The notes: a model not told the origin generated them from the sequence alone. Shown: positions 42,290 to 51,096, numbered from the stretch's first letter. The stretch: DNA of 64,000 bases from an uncultured Collinsella sp. (GCA_902491565.1 CABUIE010000003.1:1-64000), one strand, 5' to 3'. Numbers and translations are program-made.

Positions 42290-42994
42290 ATGGGCGTAGT
42301 CGATCCCTTTTCTGTTGCTCGGGCCGCGGGGCTTGAGCTGACCGGGAAGTCCGAGGGACTCACGCTCACCGACGGCACGATGGAGCTGCGCGCCGATTTC
42401 ACCCGCATGCATCCGCGGCTCAAGCAGGGCCGTTTGCAGCAAGAGCTGCTGGTAAAGGCTGCGCGCACAAAAGGTATCGAGTGCCCATGGGCGATTGATG
42501 CCACGGCAGGCTTTGGCGAGGATTCGCTGCTGTTGGCGGCCGCGGGCTTTACCGTCGATCTGTATGAGCAGGATTGCGTGATCGCGGCACTCCTCAAGGA
42601 TGCTTTGGATCGCGCGGCAGATGATCCGGCGCTTGCGACAGCCGTGGCGCGCATGCGCTTACATGCGGGCGAGGACAGTATTACCGGCCTTCGCCATACA
42701 GCTGAGCTGATCGGGCAGGGCGAGCTCGCGGCTCCCGACGTGGTGTATCTGGACCCCATGTTTCCCGAGCGTACTAAAAGTGCGGCGGTCAAAAAGAAGT
42801 TCCAGCTCCTACATCATCTGGAACAGCCGTGCGCCGATGAGGAGACGCTGGTCGAAGCTGTGCTTGCGGTGCATCCGCGCAAGGTCGTTATCAAGCGGCC
42901 GGTGAAGGGGCCGCTGCTTGCCGGCGTTAAGCCGAGCTATCAACTTGCGGGCAAGGCAGTTCGTTACGATGTTTTAGTGCCGCCGCGCCCGTAG
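42290..42994 (+). CDS. rsmJ: RsmJ-like 16S rRNA (guanine) methyltransferase
   Basis: A 234-residue SAM-dependent methyltransferase. IDATAGFGEDSLLLAAAGFTVDLYEQD (SAM motif I to II), VVYLDPMFPERTKSAAVKKKF (catalytic region) and VVIKRPVKGPLLAG near the end match RsmJ, which methylates G1516 of 16S rRNA in Escherichia coli. The length is close to the usual 250. AAGGAG lies 5 bases before the ATG. Confidence 0.88.
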   Translation: MGVVDPFSVARAAGLELTGKSEGLTLTDGTMELRADFTRMHPRLKQGRLQQELLVKAARTKGIECPWAIDATAGFGEDSLLLAAAGFTVDLYEQDCVIAALLKDALDRAADDPALATAVARMRLHAGEDSITGLRHTAELIGQGELAAPDVVYLDPMFPERTKSAAVKKKFQLLHHLEQPCADEETLVEAVLAVHPRKVVIKRPVKGPLLAGVKPSYQLAGKAVRYDVLVPPRP

Positions 42995-43042
42995 CTTGCG
43001 TGCGATGGCTGGCACTCCGTCAGTGCCGTACCGATGCGGCGC

Positions 43043-43339
43043 CTATTTCCAAGGGTGCGACGTCAGGTGCCAGCCGCCGCAGTATTCGCATTTGTAGCAG
43101 GCCAAACCACGCCGCCCATGGTTTTCGCAGTCGGCCATGACTGCCTCGGCCTCGGCACGCGTGTCGTAACGGTTTTTGCGTTCGCACGACTTGTAGCGCC
43201 AGGCTTCATCGCGCTCGGCGTCCAGGGCGTCGCGGCGCTCATCCTCGCGCGCAAACAGGTCGCTCATGTCGCCGCCCGTAGCAGCGCCCAAAAACTCGCT
43301 TTTGGCCTTTGACCAGGCGGCTCGCTTTTTGCTCCCCAT
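43043..43339 (-). CDS. hypothetical protein with C-terminal zinc-ribbon-like motif
   Basis: A 98-residue hydrophilic protein. A helical charged N-terminal part (LFAREDERRDALDAERDEAW) is followed by KNRYDTRAEAEAVMADCENH and the Cys/His cluster CYKCEYCGGWHLTSH. That cluster looks like a small zinc site (Cys-X2-Cys-X2-Cys with His) of the kind seen in phage and nucleic-acid-associated proteins. ATG 43339 has a GAGGGG about 11 bases upstream; TTG 43360 is an alternative. Function unknown. Confidence 0.65.
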   Translation of the reverse strand: MGSKKRAAWSKAKSEFLGAATGGDMSDLFAREDERRDALDAERDEAWRYKSCERKNRYDTRAEAEAVMADCENHGRRGLACYKCEYCGGWHLTSHPWK

Positions 43340-43416
43340 CTGCTTCGCGCCCCTCTTCAAACGCTGGTATCATTGCTCAATCAAAGTGATACCAATAAAC
43401 GTGAGGTCGCCGCGTG

Positions 43417-43905
43417 ATGATCAGAAAAACCCTCGATACCGACATTCCCGCCGTCATGGCTATCTATGACGCCGCCCGCGCCTTTATGCGCGCGCATGGC
43501 AACGCCACGCAGTGGCCCGAGGGCACGCCTTCTGCCGAGCAACTGACTGCCGATATTGCCGCTGGTGGCAGCTATGTGTGCGAAGTCGACGGTCGCGTGG
43601 TGGCGACGTTTGCCTTTTTACCGGGCCCGGACGAGTGCTATGACGTAATTGAGGACGGTCAATGGCGTAGCGACACTCCGTACGCCGTGCTGCACCGTGT
43701 GGCATCCGATGGCACCGTGCGCGGTATCGCGGCTGCGATGTTTGCTTTTGCCAAGGAGCGCGCCGACCACCTGCGTATCGACACGCATCAGGACAACCTG
43801 CCCATGCAGGGCGCGAGCATCAAGGCCGGATTTGAGCGTGCCGGCGTCGTGTATGTGTCGGACGGCACGCCGCGTGTTGCGTTCGACTGGTTGCGCGAGG
43901 CGTAA
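43417..43905 (+). CDS. GNAT-family N-acetyltransferase
   Basis: A 162-residue acetyltransferase-like protein. MIRKTLDTDIPAVMAIYDAAR opens the fold, GRVVATFAFLPGPD is the central beta-hairpin and DGTVRGIAAAMFAFAKERADHLRIDTH holds the acetyl-CoA-binding region, with Arg-Gly-Ile-Ala in place of the usual Arg/Gln-x-x-Gly-x-Gly/Ala. LPMQGASIKAGFERAGVV is the typical late helix. ATG 43417 is preferred over the GTG at 43414. A TATCAT -10 lies at about 43368. Substrate unknown. Confidence 0.85.
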   Translation: MIRKTLDTDIPAVMAIYDAARAFMRAHGNATQWPEGTPSAEQLTADIAAGGSYVCEVDGRVVATFAFLPGPDECYDVIEDGQWRSDTPYAVLHRVASDGTVRGIAAAMFAFAKERADHLRIDTHQDNLPMQGASIKAGFERAGVVYVSDGTPRVAFDWLREA

Positions 43906-43933
43906 GAGCAGGAACGCGTATCAACAATTCGCA

Positions 43934-43971
43934 CGAACGAAAATGGTCCCACCCGGGGCCATTTTCGTTCG
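43934..43971. terminator. hairpin after GNAT gene
   Basis: Perfect 13-bp stem CGAACGAAAATGG / CCATTTTCGTTCG, loop TCCCACCCGGGG. No T-run follows, so termination is uncertain. Confidence 0.55.
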
Positions 43972-44159
43972 CTGCGCTGATTTGCAAGCCGGCTTTCGCA
44001 AGGCGCGAACCTACGAAAATCGCCGCGCGGCAACGCGGGGCGATGAGCTCGGTCGGGGAATAGGGCCCGCTTCGCCCGCCGGCCCGTAAATTGTATCATC
44101 CAGTGTGAAGCGTGAACGCCCGTTGCCGCGTGCGATGGGCTCGTAATAAGAGGAGGGCC

Positions 44160-46163
44160 ATGTCGAAGCAAGCGGTCGTTGGAATCTTGGCGCATGTCGA
44201 TGCCGGCAAGACCACGTTGGCCGAGGCCATGCTGTTCAACGCGGGTCGTATTCGCAAGCGCGGCCGCGTGGACGATGGCGATTCGCATCTGGACACGAAC
44301 GCGATCGAGCGCGAGCGCGGCATTACGATTTTCTCGTCGCAGGCCGTGCTCGACCATGGTGATGCCCATGTCATGCTCGTGGATGCGCCGGGGCATGTCG
44401 ATTTTTCTGCCGAGGCGGAGCGCACATTGCGCGCGCTGGACTACGCGATTTTGGTTGTGGGTGCCAACGATGGCGTGCAGGGGCATACCGAAACTCTGTG
44501 GCGCCTGCTTGCGCGCTATGACATTCCGACGTTCATCTTTATCAACAAAATTGATTTGGAGAATCCCGGTCGCGATGTTTTGCTGGCACAGCTCGGGCAG
44601 CGTCTTTCCGAAGGCTGCCTGGATGCCAACGAACTGCTGGCGGGCGGCGCCGTTCAGGAGGACGCTGCTGCGTTGGACGAAGCGGCGCTCGAGGAGTTTC
44701 TTGAGGCGGGTGAGCTTTCCGTCGTAACGCTGTCGCGCATGGTTGCCGAGCGCAAGCTCTTTCCCTGCTTTGCCGGCTCGGCGCTCAAGGACCAAGGCGT
44801 GGACGAGCTGCTAGATGGCATGTGTACACTGATGCGTGAACAGGCGTGGCTCGCGGAGTTTGCCGCGCGCGTCTACCGCGTGAGCCGCGGGGATCGCGGT
44901 GAGCGCTTGGCTTGGGTTAAAGTGACCGGCGGCACGCTGCATGCCAAGCAGATGATTAACGGACGTTCCGGTGCCGAGGCATGGGAGCAAAAGATCGACC
45001 AGGTACGCATCTATAACGGCGAGAAGTATGAGCTTGCCCAAGAAGTTGCTGCTGGCGGTATTTGTGCCGTGACGGGTCTTGCACACGTTCGCCCAGGGGA
45101 CGCCCTAGGCGCGGAGCCCGCGGGCGATGCGCCCGTCATTGCGCCAGTTCTCACCTATACGGTGCTTCCGGGCGAACACGATGTCCACGCGGTGTTCAAA
45201 GCACTGACTGAGCTGGCGGACGAAGACCCCATGCTCGGCGTAAGCTGGAATACGCATCTTGAGCAGATTCATTTGCAGTTGATGGGCGCCGTGCAACTCG
45301 AGGTCGTGCAGCGGGTGTTGGCCGATCGCTTTGGCCTTTCGATTGCGTTTGAGCCCGGCGGCATTCTCTATAAGGAGACCATTTCGCAGCCGGTCGAGGG
45401 CGTGGGCCACTTTGAGCCGCTGCGCCACTATGCCGAGGTGCATCTGCGCCTGGAGCCATTGCCGGTGGGCTCGGGCGTGCAGTTTGGTACCGTTGCCTCA
45501 ACCGACGAGCTCGATCTTAACTGGCAGCGTTTGGCGCTCACCAACGCCATGGAGCGCGACCACTTGGGCGTGCTGACCGGCTCGCCCATCACCGATGTGC
45601 GCATCACGCTCACGGGCGGCCGCGCACATGCCAAACACACCGAGGGCGGCGATTTTCGCCAGGCCACGTACCGCGCGATTCGCCAGGGTTTGATGCAGGC
45701 GCGTGAGGTCGGCGCAGCCGTGCTGCTGGAGCCGTGGTACCACTTTGAGCTCGAGGTGCCGGGGGAGTGCGTGGGCCGGGCGCTCTCGGATGCCACGCGC
45801 ATGGGTGCCGAGTACGAGCCGCCGACGATGACAGGCGACCGGGCGAAGCTTGTGGGTCGCGTGCCGGCATCCGAGGTGCAGGATTATGCGCTGGAGGTGG
45901 CTGCCTACACGAGTGGTCGCGGGCATCTGTACCTGGAGTTCGCCGGCTATGCGGCTTGCCATGATGACGAGCGCATAATCGAGACGGCCGCCTATGAGCC
46001 CGAGGCCGATCTGCCCAACACGCCCGACTCAGTCTTTTGCTCTCACGGCGCCGGTTACACGGTCAAATGGTACGACGTACCCGCCGCGGCGCACGTAAAG
46101 GTCGACCCCGCCACCTTCCGCCCTTGGCGAGCGGCAGACGCAGAGTTTTTCGGCCACATGTGA
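44160..46163 (+). CDS. TetM-like translation factor GTPase
   Basis: A 667-residue elongation-factor-G-like GTPase of the TetM/TetO ribosomal protection family. G1 AHVDAGKTTLAEAML, switch I RERGITIFSS, G3 DAPGHVDFSAEAERTLRALD and G4 INKIDLENPG are followed by domains II to V. TetM proteins have about 640 residues, so the length fits. Many Coriobacteriia and Clostridia carry such chromosomal homologues, annotated as translation factor GTPase family proteins. Whether this one gives tetracycline resistance cannot be told. GAGGAGGG precedes the ATG. The TGA stop lies within a class A palindrome. Confidence 0.85.
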   Translation: MSKQAVVGILAHVDAGKTTLAEAMLFNAGRIRKRGRVDDGDSHLDTNAIERERGITIFSSQAVLDHGDAHVMLVDAPGHVDFSAEAERTLRALDYAILVVGANDGVQGHTETLWRLLARYDIPTFIFINKIDLENPGRDVLLAQLGQRLSEGCLDANELLAGGAVQEDAAALDEAALEEFLEAGELSVVTLSRMVAERKLFPCFAGSALKDQGVDELLDGMCTLMREQAWLAEFAARVYRVSRGDRGERLAWVKVTGGTLHAKQMINGRSGAEAWEQKIDQVRIYNGEKYELAQEVAAGGICAVTGLAHVRPGDALGAEPAGDAPVIAPVLTYTVLPGEHDVHAVFKALTELADEDPMLGVSWNTHLEQIHLQLMGAVQLEVVQRVLADRFGLSIAFEPGGILYKETISQPVEGVGHFEPLRHYAEVHLRLEPLPVGSGVQFGTVASTDELDLNWQRLALTNAMERDHLGVLTGSPITDVRITLTGGRAHAKHTEGGDFRQATYRAIRQGLMQAREVGAAVLLEPWYHFELEVPGECVGRALSDATRMGAEYEPPTMTGDRAKLVGRVPASEVQDYALEVAAYTSGRGHLYLEFAGYAACHDDERIIETAAYEPEADLPNTPDSVFCSHGAGYTVKWYDVPAAAHVKVDPATFRPWRAADAEFFGHM

Positions 46164-46189
46164 CAAAGGGACAACCCCTTTGTCACATG
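46157..46189. repeat. class A 3'-end palindrome, copy 3
   Basis: Arms CATGTGACAAAGGG and CCCTTTGTCACATG pair around ACAAC. It contains the TetM-like stop codon and ends 5 bases before the phased GGTATAA repeats. Confidence 0.8.
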
Positions 46190-46194
46190 CTATT

Positions 46195-46221
46195 GGTATA
46201 ACTCGGTATAAGTTGGTATAA
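46195..46221 (+). promoter_or_regulatory. three phased direct repeats upstream of AAA+ gene
   Basis: GGTATAA at 46195, 46205 and 46215, exactly 10 bases apart, so all face one side of the helix. The stretch is 36 bases before the AAA+ start codon and its TATAA parts can act as -10 sequence. It looks like a cooperative operator or iteron set. Confidence 0.6.
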
Positions 46222-46256
46222 CTATTACCAGGGTTTGCCAATCCGAGGAGGCCGAC

Positions 46257-47375
46257 ATGAATCTAAATCCCTTTAAGCCCACGGCTGGCAAGCGGCCTCC
46301 GATACTCATCGGTCGCGAGTCGGTCATCGAAGATTTCGAGGAAGGGCTCGATAACGGCGCCGGAGCGCCGGGCAGGCTCATGCTCATTACGGGAAATCGC
46401 GGCTGCGGCAAGACGGTTCTCCTGCGGGAGCTGCAACGTCTAGCCAATGAGCGCGGATGGGCGGTTGTCTCCGATTCCGCTTCGCTTGGCTTATGCGACC
46501 GCTTGGCCGATGCGCTTCGCTCGAATAAACCCGTTGTGACGTCAATGGAGTTTGCTCCGTCGTTTGGCCGGATGTCGGTCGAGGCGGCGCGAGCAAAGGG
46601 CGAGACGTTGCGCGGGCTGGTCAACGAGCGCCTCAAGAGGCTCGGTCCAGGCCAGGGCATACTGTTTGCGATTGACGAGGCTCAATCTGCGTCTATCGAG
46701 GAACTGGCGGCTCTTGCCGTTCTCTATCAGCAGGTGCTCGGAGATCAAGATGCCACGGGCTTGTCCGATAGCGACCAGCGCGGCCTTGCGCTTGTTTTTG
46801 CCGGCTTACCCAGTATGGTTGACGATCTGCTCGAAGAGCCGAGCGTGACGTTTTTGCGGCGTGCCCAGCAGCGTACGCTGGAGGCGATATCCTTGCCCAA
46901 GGTGCGTGATTCATATATCCAGACGGTCAAAGATGCTGGCCTTTACGTTGACGCGGAGACGGCGGACCTTGCGGCACGCAAGAGCATGGGGCATCCCTAT
47001 ATGGTTCAGCTGGTGGGATATTACATGTGGCGGGCTGCTGTCCGGCGTGGCTCGCAGGTCATTGAAGTGTGCGATGTCGAGGCTGGCTACGCCGATGCCG
47101 TCTCCGAGTTCTATGAAGCGGTCGACGCGCCCCTGTATTATGGGCTGCGCAGTCCACAGCGCCTCTTTATCGAGGCCATGGCGGTTGACGAGGGCAAACC
47201 GACGCGCATGGCGGATATCATTGAGCGTTGCGATCGCACCCAGAGCTGGGCGAGTAAATATCGCGCAAGTCTGATTCGCGAGCGCGTCATCGAGGCTGCT
47301 GGATACGGCCTCGTCCGGTTTACCGTGCCCATGCTGGGCGTGTACATTCGCGATCGAGTTTTATGGCATGAGTAG
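46257..47375 (+). CDS. AAA+ ATPase with C-terminal winged helix (Orc1/Cdc6-like layout)
   Basis: A 372-residue ATPase. Walker A GNRGCGKT (46-53), Walker B ILFAIDEAQ (about 135-143), a sensor-like LVFAGLPSMVDDLL and an arginine-bearing FLRRAQQ are present. The lid region reads MGHPYMVQLVGYYMW and the last 70 residues look like a winged helix. It is paralogous to the protein at 49923-51023, sharing NPF near the start, AGLP, FLRRAQQ and LVGY at matching positions. GAGGAGG precedes the ATG. Its last bases overlap the ATG of the UvrA2-like gene. DNA binding is inferred from the winged helix. Confidence 0.8.
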   Translation: MNLNPFKPTAGKRPPILIGRESVIEDFEEGLDNGAGAPGRLMLITGNRGCGKTVLLRELQRLANERGWAVVSDSASLGLCDRLADALRSNKPVVTSMEFAPSFGRMSVEAARAKGETLRGLVNERLKRLGPGQGILFAIDEAQSASIEELAALAVLYQQVLGDQDATGLSDSDQRGLALVFAGLPSMVDDLLEEPSVTFLRRAQQRTLEAISLPKVRDSYIQTVKDAGLYVDAETADLAARKSMGHPYMVQLVGYYMWRAAVRRGSQVIEVCDVEAGYADAVSEFYEAVDAPLYYGLRSPQRLFIEAMAVDEGKPTRMADIIERCDRTQSWASKYRASLIRERVIEAAGYGLVRFTVPMLGVYIRDRVLWHE

Positions 47376-49881
47376 GGTGATAAAGGTGACGGAACAGAAG
47401 ATGAGCCCGCAGGCTATCGAGGTGCGTGGCGCGCGTGTCCATAACCTTAAGGACATCGATATTGATATCCCGCTGGGAAAGCTCGTGAGTATTGCCGGCG
47501 TGTCGGGTTCGGGCAAGAGTTCGCTGGCACTGGGGGTTCTTTATGCCGAGGGCTCGCGTCGCTACTTGGAAGCACTTAGCACCTATACCCGCCGTCGTTT
47601 GACGCAGGCCGAGCACGCTCAGGTGGATGAGGTATTGCACGTACCGGCGGCGCTCGCATTGCATCAGCGCCCCAGCGTACCGGGCGTGCGCTCGACCTTT
47701 GGCACCATGACCGAGCTTAACAATAGCCTGCGTCTGCTCTTTAGCCGCTGTGCCCATCACGTGTGCCCGCATTGCGGGGCGCGTGTGGAGCCGAGCCTTA
47801 ACGTGGCTGCGGGCCTGTCGCTCACGTGCCCTGCGTGCGGTCGCGAGTTCTACGCGCCGAGTGCCGAGGATTTGGCTTTCAATAGCGGCGGTGCGTGTCC
47901 CACCTGCGGCGGCACCGGTGTCATGCGCGAGGTGGACGAAGCGAGCCTGGTGCCCGACGAGTCAAAGACCATCAATGAAGGCGCGGTGCTTCCTTGGGGC
48001 ACGCTCATGTGGGATCTGATGAAGCAGATAGCCGGCGAGATGGGCGTACGCACCGACGTGCCGTTTAACCAGCTCACGCCTCAAGAGCGCGACATCGTGT
48101 TCCACGGCCCGGCGGTTAAGAAGCATATTCTCTACGTTCCCAAAAACGGCGAGGGCGCCACGTCGCTCGACTTCACCTATTACAACGCCGTCTATACCGT
48201 GGAGAATGCGCTTGCCAAGGTTAAGGACGACAAGGGCCTCAAACGCGTTGCGCGCTTTTTGCGCGAGGGGCCATGCCGCGACTGTGGTGGTACGCGTCTT
48301 TCCGAGGCTGCGCGCCAGCCCCAAGTGCGCGGTATCAATCTGGCGCAGGCCGCGGCCATGACGCTGGGCGAGACGATTGAGTGGGTGCGCGGGGTGCCCG
48401 CATCCTTGCCGCCCGAGATGCGGCCCATGGCGGCGGATATCTGCGATTCGTTTTTGAGCGCGGCCCGTCGTCTGGTCGACCTGGGTCTCGATTACCTTTC
48501 ACTCGACCGCGCTGGTGCCACGCTCTCCACGGGTGAGCGCCAGCGCGTTCAGCTCGCCCGCGTGGTGCGCAACCGATCGACGGGCGTGCTCTATGTGCTG
48601 GACGAGCCCTCGATTGGCTTGCATCCTGCCAATGTCGACGGCCTGGTGGGCGTGATGCGCGATCTGGTGGATGACGGCAACACCGTGGTTGTTGTCGACC
48701 ACGATACGCGCGTACTGGCGGAAGCCGACTATCTTGTCGAGATGGGCCCCGTTGCCGGAGCAGGCGGCGGCAATGTGATCGCCGCTGGTACGGTAGACGA
48801 GGTCGAGCAATCGCGGGACAGCCGCATCGCTCCGTTTTTGCGCGCCGAGCCCAAGCGCTTGCGCCCACAGGTGACTGACGACGAAATGTTCGACCAGGGC
48901 CATATCCGCATGGCGACCGATACCATCCATACCGTCAAGCCGCTCGAAGTCGATATCCCGCGCGGTCGTCTCGTCGCGGTGACGGGTGTTTCGGGTTCGG
49001 GCAAGACGACGTTGGTGCTCGAGACGCTCATCCCGGCGCTCAAGGCTCGGGCAGCTGGCGAGCGTCTGCCGGGGCACGTGCGTTGGGTCGATGCCGAGGA
49101 CATTGCACGTGCCAACCTGATTGACGCCACGCCCATCGGTGCCAATGTTCGCTCGACGGTGGCAACCTATGCCGACATCCATGATGAGCTGCGCCGCGCC
49201 TTCGCCCGTACGCCCGAGGCCAAGGCAGCCGGCTACAAGGCGGGTGCCTTTAGCTACAACACTGGCGCCTTGCGGTGCCCTACGTGCGACGGCACGGGAT
49301 CGATATCGCTCGACGTGCAGTTTTTGCCCGATGTCGAGATCGTCTGCCCGGCATGCCGCGGCTCACGTTATGCAGACGCGGCTTCGCATATCCATCGTGA
49401 GGGCAAGGACGGGAGCCTGCTTACGTTGCCGCAGCTCATGGATATGAGTGTGGACGAGGCTATCGACGCCACGGTGGGGCTCAAGAAAGTTCAGACGCGT
49501 TTGCAGACCTTGCATGACCTAGGCTTGGGCTATCTCACGCTCGGTGAGCCCACGCCGGCGCTCTCGGGCGGCGAGGCACAACGCCTTAAGCTCGCGAGCG
49601 AGATGGGCCGCGTGCAGGATGATGCCGTATTCGTATTTGACGAGCCCACGATCGGCCTACATCCGCTCGATGTTCAGGTGTTGTTGAGTGTGTTCGATGG
49701 CCTCGTCGCCAAGGGCGCCACGGTTATCGTGATCGAACACGATCTCGACCTTATCCGTAACGCCGATTACGTGATCGACATGGGCCCGGGCGGCGGCGAT
49801 GCGGGCGGGCAAATCGTTTGCGCCGGCACGCCGGGCGACATCGCAGCTTGCTCCGCAAGCATCACCGGTCGCTATCTATAA
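47368..49881 (+). CDS. UvrA2-like ABC-type ATPase (lacks UvrB-binding domain)
   Basis: An 837-residue protein with the two ABC modules of UvrA: Walker A GVSGSGKSS (44-51) and GVSGSGKTT (second module), signatures LSTGERQRVQLARVV and LSGGEAQRLKLASEMG, Walker B VLDEPSIGLHP and VFDEPTIGLHP. Zinc-finger pairs CPHC/CPAC and CPTC are present. Canonical UvrA has about 940 residues; here the roughly 100-residue region between RLLFSR and the first zinc module, which carries the UvrB-binding domain, is nearly absent. That marks class II UvrA proteins, linked to damage tolerance or drug self-protection. ATG 47368 overlaps the AAA+ stop (ATGAGTAG); ATG 47401 is also possible. Confidence 0.88.
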   Translation: MSRVIKVTEQKMSPQAIEVRGARVHNLKDIDIDIPLGKLVSIAGVSGSGKSSLALGVLYAEGSRRYLEALSTYTRRRLTQAEHAQVDEVLHVPAALALHQRPSVPGVRSTFGTMTELNNSLRLLFSRCAHHVCPHCGARVEPSLNVAAGLSLTCPACGREFYAPSAEDLAFNSGGACPTCGGTGVMREVDEASLVPDESKTINEGAVLPWGTLMWDLMKQIAGEMGVRTDVPFNQLTPQERDIVFHGPAVKKHILYVPKNGEGATSLDFTYYNAVYTVENALAKVKDDKGLKRVARFLREGPCRDCGGTRLSEAARQPQVRGINLAQAAAMTLGETIEWVRGVPASLPPEMRPMAADICDSFLSAARRLVDLGLDYLSLDRAGATLSTGERQRVQLARVVRNRSTGVLYVLDEPSIGLHPANVDGLVGVMRDLVDDGNTVVVVDHDTRVLAEADYLVEMGPVAGAGGGNVIAAGTVDEVEQSRDSRIAPFLRAEPKRLRPQVTDDEMFDQGHIRMATDTIHTVKPLEVDIPRGRLVAVTGVSGSGKTTLVLETLIPALKARAAGERLPGHVRWVDAEDIARANLIDATPIGANVRSTVATYADIHDELRRAFARTPEAKAAGYKAGAFSYNTGALRCPTCDGTGSISLDVQFLPDVEIVCPACRGSRYADAASHIHREGKDGSLLTLPQLMDMSVDEAIDATVGLKKVQTRLQTLHDLGLGYLTLGEPTPALSGGEAQRLKLASEMGRVQDDAVFVFDEPTIGLHPLDVQVLLSVFDGLVAKGATVIVIEHDLDLIRNADYVIDMGPGGGDAGGQIVCAGTPGDIAACSASITGRYL

Positions 49882-49884
49882 CCG

Positions 49885-49917
49885 AATGTGACAAAGGGAC
49901 AGTTCCTTTGTCACATT
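49885..49917. repeat. class A 3'-end palindrome, copy 4
   Basis: Arms AATGTGACAAAGGGAC and TCCTTTGTCACATT. It begins 4 bases after the UvrA2-like stop and separates it from the converging AAA+ gene. Confidence 0.85.
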
Positions 49918-49922
49918 GACTT

Positions 49923-51023
49923 CTATTTCACGCATTGAGCCGCGAGATAGTCGCGGAAGAATGGCAATTCAAATGCGACGAGCCCTCGTCCTCGCTCCCC
50001 GATGATGCCGGCGTCTATCATGCGGCGTCGGTAGCGGGAGACCTGCTGCGGCGAACGCTTAAGGCGCTCGACAAGGTCAGCGGTGGTGGACTCTTCCTCG
50101 TCATCGAGCATAGCGATGAGGAATCGCTTGTCCTCTGCAGTGAGTTCTCGATAGGTTGCCGCGAGGATTCGGTCGTCCATCTCGTCGCGCGCGATTTTGA
50201 TTCCCAGGTCAAAGTCGCGTGAGGAGATTTCCTTCGAATCGCTTGTGAGATCCCAGGCACGGTAACCTACGAGTTGCAATAGGAAGGGAAATCCAGAGAT
50301 CGAGCGAACGGCTCTATCGATTCCCTCGGCATCTGCCAGGCGATCGTTTTCCTGGATTGTGCGAATCAAGGCCTCGCGTACGTCATAGTCGGCAATGCGA
50401 CCCAGATGATATTGTTGGGCGCGGCGAAGGAACGAGACCGTCTTGTGGTTCAGCAACGTAGAGACGTTGTTGGGAAGTCCCGCCATAAGCAAGGCGACGC
50501 GTTTCCCATCGGTCACAAAGTGCTGATACGTGGCTGCGAGTTGGATCATCTCGTCGAGTGTCGGGTCCACCTCGTCAACCGTGACGAGCAGACCGGTGCC
50601 CGCCTCGTTGAGCCGGTCGATGATGTCGCTCATGCGATAACGCCAGGTTGAGGCATCGTGAACGCGATTGACCTCGACGCTGCCGAGCGGTGCAATTCCG
50701 AGACCGGTGACTTCGAAGTTCTTAGACGGGTCGATAAGATGGCCGGCAGCACGTTTCGCCCCGAACTCGATTTCCTCAAGCATTCCCGGGAGCGCGGTCG
50801 TCTTTACGGCTATCCAGCCGTGGGATTCCGCCCTTGTCGCGAGCGACGACATGAGAGCGGTTTTACCGGTTCCACGTGCGCCTGAGAAGATCGAGGTCAA
50901 TTCTGGGCGCCTGCGCTGACTCAAGAAGGCGCGGTCCAAATCCCGAATAATCTGTTGTCTGCCAGCGAGATGGGCAGGAACCTCACCAAAACTGGGGGTA
51001 AACGGGTTTTCGAGGTATTCCAC
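49923..51023 (-). CDS. AAA+ ATPase with C-terminal winged helix, paralogue
   Basis: A 366-residue ATPase. MEYLENPFTPSFGEVP opens the protein, Walker A is GARGTGKT (48-55), Walker B LLVTVDEVD (about 150), then LLMAGLPNNVSTLL and FLRRAQQ. The lid SGFPFLLQLVGYRAWDL and a winged-helix end (TTADLVERLKRSPQQVSRYRRRMIDAGII) follow. It is homologous to the product of 46257-47375 and converges on the UvrA2-like gene. It has its own set of phased repeats upstream. The likely role is DNA binding and ATP-dependent remodelling, or a STAND-like switch. Confidence 0.8.
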   Translation of the reverse strand: MEYLENPFTPSFGEVPAHLAGRQQIIRDLDRAFLSQRRRPELTSIFSGARGTGKTALMSSLATRAESHGWIAVKTTALPGMLEEIEFGAKRAAGHLIDPSKNFEVTGLGIAPLGSVEVNRVHDASTWRYRMSDIIDRLNEAGTGLLVTVDEVDPTLDEMIQLAATYQHFVTDGKRVALLMAGLPNNVSTLLNHKTVSFLRRAQQYHLGRIADYDVREALIRTIQENDRLADAEGIDRAVRSISGFPFLLQLVGYRAWDLTSDSKEISSRDFDLGIKIARDEMDDRILAATYRELTAEDKRFLIAMLDDEEESTTADLVERLKRSPQQVSRYRRRMIDAGIIGERGRGLVAFELPFFRDYLAAQCVK

Positions 51024-51047
51024 AATGCCCTCCTTTAGCGTCTCGGG

Positions 51048-51096
51048 TTAATTTCATTTTATTCTAGTTAATCTCAATTAAAAACGATTAATTTCA
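51048..51096 (-). promoter_or_regulatory. three phased direct repeats upstream of AAA+ paralogue
   Basis: On the minus strand TGAAATTAA, TGAGATTAA and TGAAATTAA start exactly 20 bases apart (plus-strand positions 51048-51056, 51068-51076, 51088-51096). Two helical turns separate the sites. The sequence differs from the GGTATAA set of the other ATPase gene. Confidence 0.6.
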
